From contig BBFS01000027.1 in assembly GCA_001313365.1 (NCBI GenBank), positions 1 through 48,002 of the forward strand: a stretch of 48,002 nucleotides of DNA, given 5' to 3'. Shown piece after piece: positions 41,861 to 48,002 of the stretch (the first letter of the stretch is position 1; every line of letters begins with the position of its first letter). The translations under genes were made by a program, and so were the position numbers. Below the pieces are notes generated by a model. That model had not been told where the DNA came from and ran no database searches. It saw only the letters and a list, made by a program, of their open reading frames with translations. The DNA comes from Paenarthrobacter nitroguajacolicus JCM 14115. GTDB lineage: Bacteria > Actinomycetota > Actinomycetes > Actinomycetales > Micrococcaceae.

Positions 41861-42677
41861 ATGTTGACACTGGTCGACCAGGACAATGGAACGGTGATCG
41901 CACGAGTCGCAGGCGAAGACGTCACACTCGACGTCCACAGCGCCGGCACCGGCCCCACTCTCCTGCTACTTCATGGCGTAGAGGGCCGGGAAGCGAACGC
42001 AACGTTCATCTCCGCCCTATCCGAACGCTTCCACGTTTTAGCTCCCCAGCCACCCCCCCGGGTTCGGGCTTTCACCCCCCCGCCCTGACTGGTGCGACTC
42101 GGTCGAAGACCTTGCCTATCTGTACCTCGAATGGCTCAAGAAGCTCAACCTTCGTGACGTTATCGTAGTCGGTCTGCAATTCGGGGGGCTGGGTGGCCGC
42201 CGAAATGGCCGTGCGGGATTCGTCGCGTGTAGGGCGACTGGCTCTCATCGATCCCCCCCTCGGCATCAAAGTAGGGGGGGCCGGGAAGATCGAGACATCG
42301 CGGACTTCTTCGCGATGTCGCGCACCGAGCTGAACTCCCGGCTCTTCGCGGATTCTGAGAGCGGTCCCGGGGACCTTACCCAAGCACCGCGTGAGGACGT
42401 GCTGCACATCGCCAGGAACGAGGAGGCCCTCGCCCTGTACGCCTGGGAGCCGTACCTGCACAACCCACGCCTAAGGCGTTGGCTAACACGGATCGACGTC
42501 CCCCCCACCATTGTCGCTTGGGGCAACAAAGATGGTATCGCCAGCGTCGACTACGGTCGGGCCTACGCCGAAGCCATTCCCAACGCCCGCTTCGAGGTCA
42601 TCGAGGACGCAGGCCACCAGGCGCAGGTAGAACAGCCCACCATTCTGGCGAAGCTTATCGCCGAGCACGCCGTTTAG
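41861..42677 (+). CDS. Alpha/beta hydrolase-fold protein lacking the usual nucleophile, frameshifted
   Basis: About 270 residues from ATG 41861 behind GAAAGGAACG. The oxyanion loop reads LLLLHGVEGREANATF. The nucleophile elbow reads VVGLQFGGWVAAE: Gln occupies the place where Ser, Cys or Asp is expected in G-x-Nu-x-G. The acid and base regions are IVAWGNKDGIAS and IEDAGHQAQVEQP, so Asp and His are kept. Breaks lie at C runs near 42054, 42077 and G runs near 42184 and 42277. It lies 31 bases before LLM monooxygenase 3. It may be a non-hydrolytic member of the fold or a protein with altered catalysis. Confidence 0.8.
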
Positions 42678-42708
42678 CGGCCGCCCTGATTTCGAAGGAG
42701 CAATCAAA

Positions 42709-43868
42709 ATGCAGTATTGGCACTTTAGTGAGACCGCGTATCCGTACCTGCCCGAAGACGACAGTTTCGACTCCGTAAGGGTTACCCTTCCGAACAGTAT
42801 TATCGAACCTGAACGGGCCGCCGCGCTCTGGGATCGATACCTGGCCGAGTGGCAGGTCGCGGACGAGTCCGGTATCAACATCATGATTAATGAACACCAT
42901 GCGACCGCGACATGCATGGATCCAGCCGCACCTGTGATCGCCGGCATCCTCAGCCGCATCACGAAGGATGCTCGCATCCTCATCCTTGGCAACCCGGTCG
43001 CCAACCGAAAGGACCCTGTGCGGGTAGCGAGGAGATGGCATTGGTTGACGTCCTGAGCCGTGGCCGTCTTGAGGTGGGTTTCGTCCGCGGCGTCCCGTAT
43101 GAGGTCTCTGCCGTCAATAGCCAGCCTGTCGGAATGAACGAACGTATGTGGGAAGCCATTGACCTTATTCAGAAGGCCTGGACCACCCACGACGGCCCCC
43201 CCTTTAACTGGGAAGGTCGCTACTTCCAGCAGCGGCAAGTCAACATTTGGCCGCGCCCGTATCAGCAGCCGACTCCTCCAGCGTGGGTTACGGCCATGAG
43301 TCCAGGAAGCGCCGCCCGCATTGCCGACAACGACTTCGTTATAGCATCGTTCCTCACTGGCTACGAGGGCACGCGAAAAGTGTTCGATGCATACCGTCAG
43401 AGGAAGATCGAGACAGGCCACGCGGCACCCGCGGACGATCGCTTCGCTTATGCAGCCCTTGTCTACACCGGCAAGACTGATGAGGAAGGCCTCGAAGGCG
43501 CCCCGCAAACTCCTGTGGTACGTCAAGGCCAACAAAGTCCCGTTCGAATTCATCCAGCCCCCCCCGGCTACTCACCCTACTTCGCACGCGCCGCAGGCAT
43601 GGCAGGCGACAAGTCGAAGTACGACTTTAAATCGCTCACCCTCGAAGATCTCATCAACGAAGGCATCGTATTCGCCGGTTCACCCGCGACGGTACGAGGT
43701 CAGATCGAGAAGTTCTATGAACGGGTCGGCGGCTTTGGGCATCTGCTCCTGATGGGCCAGGCTGGCTTCCTCGAGCACGAAGAAACCGTCCGCGGCATCC
43801 GTACTTTCGCGGAAGAGGTCAAGCCCGCACTCACAAGCATGTTTACCCCGCAACCGGCGAACGCTTAA
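42709..43868 (+). CDS. LLM-class flavin-dependent monooxygenase 3, paralogue of LLM 1
   Basis: About 386 residues from ATG 42709 behind GAAGGAG. MQYWHFSETAYPYLP, SGINIMINEHHATATCM, ILILGNPVANRKDPVRVA, RGRLEVGFVRGVPYEVSAVN and NIWPRPYQQPTPPAWVTAMS match LLM 1 closely along the whole length. Breaks lie near 43026, at the C7 run 43196-43202, near 43505 and at the C7 run near 43558. It is an FMNH2-dependent oxygenase. It sits between two alpha/beta hydrolases, an arrangement suggesting oxygenation followed by hydrolytic cleavage. No reductase is next to it; the one at 21171 might serve it. Confidence 0.88.
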
Positions 43869-43904
43869 GCGCGCCAACACCACTAAGAAGGAGATGCCAT
43901 TCCT

Positions 43905-44764
43905 GTGACTACTTATACCAGCCGAACCCTTGTGGTCGACGGCATGCGAACCAACATCATCGAGCAGGGCTCTGGGCCTAGCGTTCTGCTCCTCCATTCG
44001 GGCGAATACGGCGCCTGCGCCGAAGGATCGTGGTCAGGACTCATTCCACACCTGGCCGACAATGGATATCATGCCGTGGCCCCCGACTGGCTCGGCTTCG
44101 GTGAGACCGATAAGGTCATTGATTTCGCTGACCCCACAGGGCGCCGCATGCGGCATATGGCCGCCACGATCAAGGCCCTTGACCTGGGTCCGACAGCCTA
44201 TATCGGCAACTCGATGGGCGGCACCTACCTTGCCAAGGCCATCGGGGGCTGACACCCCCCCCTCTTCGAGAACGCTGCCGCAGCGGTCCTGGTAAGTGGA
44301 GGCGGTTTCGTACCCGCAACTGAAGCACGTGACACGATTCAAGAGTATGACCTCACTGAAGAAGGCATGGCCCGCATCCTCCGGGCTGTTACATTCCATC
44401 CCACTCTTGCTGACGATACCGAGTACATTCGGTGGCGTCACCAGCTCAGCCTTGCCCCCCCGGAGCATGGCAATGCACCGCATCGGCGCGCCTGCGCCCG
44501 CCTGGAGTCACGGGAACGGTCGACATCGGGAGAGCCGATGAAACGAAGTACGAACAAATCACGGTTCCTACACTCGTCGTGGCTGGTGCCGACGATCCGC
44601 TCCGGCTTCCAGGCTATGCTGACGAGCTGGTTGAGCGGATTCCGGACGCCGAACTGCTCACTTATGCCGAGTGCGGGCATCTTCCGCACTTGGAGTATCC
44701 CGAACGGTTCCGTGCCGACCTTTTGTCGTTCCTGGACCGAAAGTTCAAGAAGGGAATTGAGTGA
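43905..44764 (+). CDS. Alpha/beta hydrolase with canonical Ser elbow, frameshifted
   Basis: About 286 residues from GTG 43905 behind AAGGAG. VLLLHSGEYGACAEGSW is the oxyanion region, APDWLGFGETDKV follows, and the nucleophile elbow is AYIGNSMGGTYLAKA with Ser. VPTLVVAGADDPLRLPGYAD holds the Asp and YAECGHLPHLEYPERF the His. Breaks lie at 44248-44262 (G/C runs) and at the C6 run near 44456-44461. The pattern resembles C-C bond hydrolases of meta-cleavage pathways and related esterases. It follows LLM 3 by 36 bases and so probably acts in the same pathway. Confidence 0.85.
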
Positions 44765-44930
44765 TTGCGCTGAGCACTGACGCAGCTCCTGACATCACGC
44801 GCACAGCGGTCCATAATTGTGCAACGATCATGGCCGTTAGCACGCGCGATGCGTCTCGACTTGTGAGGGACCTGTTCCCCCCCACGGTTGTACGGCGATA
44901 ACATTGGGATTCGGACCATCGGAGGTGACC

Positions 44931-45641
44931 ATGAGCAGCGGCCTCAACCCGGCTTCTTGTGAAGCGTGGGCTAACAGCTACTTTGCTCCCCCCCTCCCGA
45001 TAGAGGTGCGTAACGTAATGCTGCGCGACGCCTTCGTGGTCACCGTTCAGGCTGGTCGAATGATCAACGGCCCATACAGCCCACCGAGGTTGTTCCTTCT
45101 GCACAGTGGCCAGGCGAGGGTTGCCGCTGTCTCCAAGGAAGGACGCGCAGCAACCGTCCGCTACACTGGCCCCCCCGGGCAAGTCCTAGGGCTGCCAGCG
45201 GCCATCTACGACTCCTCGCCGATCGCTGCATACGCGATCACTGACTGCGAGATGTCAATGCTGAATGTAAACCATCTTCGTCGGCTGGCTCAGAATGATC
45301 CCAAAGTCGCCTGGCTGCTACTGCAGCAGACCTGCGCGATTATCTACGAGACCGTCGAGATTCTTGCCGACACGATCTTTGGAACCGTCGAACAGAGAGT
45401 TAGTCGACATCTTCTCGACCTGGCGTCTAACTCCGAAGACGGCCTCATCGTCAACGTGGAACAACAAGAGCTCGCAGATGCGATCGGGTCAGTACGCGAA
45501 GTTGTGGCTCGAGCGCTACGTAAGCTACGCGAGGCGGGCCTCGTGGAACGTCACGGGCGGGGGGGTCTCAGGATCGTCAACCCCAGTGCTCTGCACCATA
45601 TTGCGTCCGGGGGGGTGGCCACAGCCCCGGGGGGGGCATAA
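44931..45641 (+). CDS. Crp/Fnr-family transcriptional regulator
   Basis: One of the few intact long genes: 236 residues from ATG 44931 behind GGAGGTG. The N-terminal jelly-roll (VTVQAGRMINGPYSPPRLFL, RAATVRYTGPPGQVLGLPAA) is divergent from cAMP-binding pockets. The C-terminal HTH reads RVSRHLLDLASNSEDGLIVN and QQELADAIGSVREVVARALR, then KLREAGLVERHGRGGLRIVN. There is no Fnr-type cysteine cluster at the N-terminus. The effector may be an aromatic metabolite rather than cAMP. It lies downstream of the hydrolase-LLM module and could bind the Crp-like sites at 21067 and 25871. Confidence 0.92.
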   Translation: MSSGLNPASCEAWANSYFAPPLPIEVRNVMLRDAFVVTVQAGRMINGPYSPPRLFLLHSGQARVAAVSKEGRAATVRYTGPPGQVLGLPAAIYDSSPIAAYAITDCEMSMLNVNHLRRLAQNDPKVAWLLLQQTCAIIYETVEILADTIFGTVEQRVSRHLLDLASNSEDGLIVNVEQQELADAIGSVREVVARALRKLREAGLVERHGRGGLRIVNPSALHHIASGGVATAPGGA

Positions 45642-45668
45642 GCCAAAAAAGTAGCCCTTCGTCGAGTG

Positions 45669-45726
45669 AACTGCTCCGCGGGAGTTGGACTGAGAAAATC
45701 AGCCTGACTCCCGCGGAGCAGTTTTG
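45669..45726 (+). terminator. Terminator after the Crp-type gene
   Basis: A perfect 17-bp stem (45669-45685 with 45707-45723) ends in TTTT. Its loop contains a second small hairpin CTGA-GAAAA-TCAG. Confidence 0.85.
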
Positions 45727-46243
45727 CGTGGAAGGTAGAAGTCCGAAAATCAAAGCACCTGGGCATCCCCCCCGGATATGGCACCGACCAGGACATCCCG
45801 CTGCAGGGGTCCGCCCACTCTGAAGCCCGGTTAGCAATCACTCGCGCACCTCAACGGCACCATCCGGCGTCGCAGCATCCAACTGAACTCACCAAGGCGC
45901 GAAGGGCTAAGCCCGGTTCGGTAACGGCACTTAGGCCTCGGGCATTGCACTAAATATACTTGTCCGGCTATCGACGACATGATCACGTCAGGGAGTAGGT
46001 AGTTTGCTTGTCACGACCAGGACCAACAGGCGAACCCCCCCAAACCGGCGGTCCGCCCAGTATTGCTTCTGCCACTACGGGCCCGTCGTCCGGCATAGTC
46101 GACGTCATTGGCGTGTTCGGTACAGTGGACCAGGCGCGCGTCTCCGCGCGGCGCGCAGCGACGCCAGCACTGGATAGCCCAAGCACAACCAGCGCAGTAG
46201 TGCCCGACGTCTTTCGCTCGCTGGAACGGGATTCAGGGACGGG
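45727..46243. other. Intergenic stretch without a gene
   Basis: About 515 bases. Overlapping short frames on both strands have no recognisable motif or start signal, and nothing else is seen. Confidence 0.35.
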
Positions 46244-46860
46244 TCAGGCGGTCACCTTCCGCACGGCCTCAACGACGAGATCGAGCGCCTCATCCGCTGC
46301 CGGAATCATGGCGCCAAGGCATAGAAGGCGTGGATCATGCCGTCGAAACGCACTAGTTCTACGGGTACGCCGGCGCCTTCAGCCGTGCGGCGTAGGCCTC
46401 GCCCTCGTCGCGGAGGGGGGGTCCAGTTCCGCGGTGATGACGAGAGCCGGCGGTGCCCCTGCGAGCTGCGCCTTGTTCGCGAACAGTGGGGAGGCAAGAG
46501 GATCTGTCATGTCAGAGTATTCCCCAAAGTACTGCGACCGTAAGTGCTTGCACCCGTTGCGGGTCAACAGGTAGCCATCAGCGTTCTCGTCGATCGACGA
46601 CTGTGACATTGTGAGGTCAGTTTGCGGATACAGCAGTACCTGGAGCCGGAACATGCCGTGGAGCTAATGTCCGATGACAGCGCTCAACGTCCCTCCCGCA
46701 GAGTCTCCGGCAACCACCATCCGGTCCGGATCACCGCCGAACTCCGCGATGTTGGCGTGCACCCACCGAGCGGCTGCCAGCGCATCCTCAACCTGTGCGG
46801 GATATCGGTGTGCCCTGTGCCCCCTCGCTGTGGATGCTTCATGCCCGTCCGCTGGGGGGG
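46244..46860 (-). pseudogene. HSL-type alpha/beta hydrolase, 5'-truncated and frameshifted
   Basis: The 3' two thirds of a hormone-sensitive-lipase-family esterase. It reads [40 protein letters not shown] (GDSAGG nucleophile), LQVLLYPQTDLTMSQSSIDE, APPALVITAELDPLRDEGEA and VPVELVRFDGMIHAFYALAP (catalytic Asp and His), ending AADEALDLVVEAVRKVTA. The N-terminal 80-100 residues including the HGGG oxyanion motif are absent; the sequence meets the stop of the upstream dehydrogenase gene at 46863 instead. Breaks lie near 46670, 46421-46427 and 46313. Deletion or misassembly at about 46800-46860 is likely. Confidence 0.75.
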
Positions 46861-46862
46861 TA

Positions 46863-48002
46863 TTAGAGACCTGCGTTGATCGAGGCGGGGGGGTGGAACA
46901 ACTTCCCGTTCACTCTTTCTGATGCTCCGGCACGGTCCAGATACGGCGTGATGCCCCCCAGGTCTAACGGCCACCCGGCACCGGTAATCATGCACAGGTC
47001 AACGTCCTCGGGTCCGCCAACGACTCCTTCTTCCAGCAGGAGACCGATCTCCTCTGCCAGAGCGAGCTGCACCCGTTCGAGGAGCTGCTCCGAGGTGGCA
47101 GGTGATGTGCCGACCTGGAGTGCTTCCAAGGTGGAGTATGGGACTGACCGGACGCCGTCGTCGTCGGTTTCCCAGATGCCTTTTATTCCACGATCGATGA
47201 GCGCCTGCTGGTTCGGTGATATCGGGAATCGGTCGCCGAATGCGGCGTTCAGGGATTCGGTGACGTGTTGCACCACCGGGAGGCCGATTACCTTCAGAAG
47301 CGTAAACGGCGTCATGGGCAGCCCCATGGGATTAAGCGCCTCGTCAGCAATTTCGGGCGGAGTGCCTTCGTCCAAGGCATTGATAACTTCACCCATTAGC
47401 CGCAGCAGTACGCGGTTGACCACAAATGCCGTCGAGTCACGTGTCAACACCACAGTCTTCTTCAGGTTCTGGCCAACGGCAAACGCCGTGGCCAGGGCCT
47501 CGTCGTTGGTCTCGGAGGTCGGGACGATTTCCACCAGGGGGGGCATGGAGGCCACGGGGTTGAAGAAGTGAAATCCGATCACACGTTCGGGGGGTGTTGC
47601 AAGTCGGCGCCCATGTCTCTGACTGAAAGGGATGAGGTATTGGTGGCAAGAACGCAGTCTTTTGAGACAACGGCTTCAATTTCAGCGAAGACCTGTTTTT
47701 TGACGGCAAGTTCTTCAAAAACGGCCTCGATGACAAAGTCGGCGTCGGCGAAAACCTCTTTCCTGACAGATCCGGTGACCAGTGCTCTGATGCACGCGGC
47801 ATCGTCGGCTGAAATTTGCTGCATCGCGAGGAGCTTGTCAACCTGAGAGCGGATGTAGGCAAGTCCGTTGTCCAGACGGACCTGATCGATGTCGGTCAGC
47901 ACCACCGGCACCTGAAGTTGCCGGGCGAAGAGAAGTGCCAACTGGCCAGCCATCAGACCGGCACCGACAACACCGATCTTCCGGACTGGGCGCGCGAGGT
48001 CC
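46863..48002 (-). CDS. 3-Hydroxyacyl-CoA dehydrogenase (FadB/PaaH type), 5' end outside the window
   Basis: The visible part of about 380 residues starts at the right edge with [20 protein letters not shown], the Rossmann NAD motif, and continues [20 protein letters not shown] and [15 protein letters not shown]. After a break near 47588 it reads [20 protein letters not shown] (catalytic His), [20 protein letters not shown] and [20 protein letters not shown], ending [10 protein letters not shown] at TAA 46865-46863. The residues before the Rossmann motif suggest a multifunctional enoyl-CoA hydratase/dehydrogenase whose hydratase domain lies beyond the window. It acts in beta-oxidation or phenylacetate-type degradation, reaching acetyl-CoA. 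Confidence 0.88.

Noticed and set aside
46008..46574. 188-residue plus-strand frame
   Set aside because: Its second half is antisense to the HSL-type hydrolase motifs and its first half has no recognisable feature.

Overview
The window looks like a catabolic gene region from a high-GC Gram-positive actinobacterium, most likely Arthrobacter/Paenarthrobacter-like (Micrococcaceae). This is inferred from GC-rich coding sequence, GTG/TTG starts, AGGAG-type ribosome binding sites, the catB-catC-catA order and the protein families. It is not proven by any marker gene. No rRNA, tRNA, CRISPR array or insertion sequence was seen. Almost every long gene is split into two to seven reading-frame pieces that together give one full-length protein. 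Most breaks sit on G or C runs of 5-8 bases, so sequencing or assembly error is more likely than mass gene decay. Gene coordinates below span the reconstructed gene across its frame breaks.

Layout. 76-7024: a C1 module of aromatic O-demethylation, with a LigM-like tetrahydrofolate-dependent demethylase (minus), then purU, folD, a 71-aa coupled ORF, pcaC, a truncated HxlR regulator and a molybdopterin formate-dehydrogenase-like oxidoreductase (plus). 7307-15093: an oligosaccharide operon (ABC binding protein, two permeases, a beta-propeller fructosidase-like hydrolase, GH36 alpha-galactosidase) with a divergent LacI regulator and two matching operators; raffinose-type sugars fit best. 15295-17158: old-yellow-enzyme and a short-chain dehydrogenase, ended by a strong terminator. 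17407-20754: catechol ortho-cleavage genes catRBCA (minus).

21171-30776: a flavin-dependent degradation region with flavin reductase, MHS transporter, two luciferase-like (LLM) monooxygenases, a stand-alone riboflavin kinase, a Nudix protein, maleylacetate reductase and hydroxyquinol 1,2-dioxygenase. 31426-33684: methylcitrate-cycle genes, in which the 5' end of prpD is joined directly to the interior of prpB, followed by prpC. 33809-35508: a small conserved-looking ORF, an AT-richer SDR and a truncated glycogen-debranching-type gene. 36396-40013: an SDR, cyclase-family, VOC and FAD-monooxygenase operon (minus). 40482-45641: metallo-beta-lactamase-fold hydrolase, two alpha/beta hydrolases flanking a third LLM monooxygenase (paralogue of the first), and a Crp-type regulator. 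46244-48002: an N-terminally truncated HSL-type hydrolase and the 3' part of a 3-hydroxyacyl-CoA dehydrogenase running off the right edge.

Taken together, the genes describe funnelling of methoxylated and hydroxylated aromatic (possibly heterocyclic) compounds. Methyl groups are oxidised through folate to formate and CO2, and rings are cleaved by catechol or hydroxyquinol intradiol dioxygenases towards 3-oxoadipate. FMNH2-dependent LLM oxygenases are supplied by a reductase and perhaps by dedicated FMN-producing enzymes. The most interesting untested points are a 13-bp palindrome shared by the two LLM modules, an alpha/beta hydrolase with Gln in place of the nucleophile, the RFK/Nudix FMN-supply idea, and the prpD-prpB chimera.
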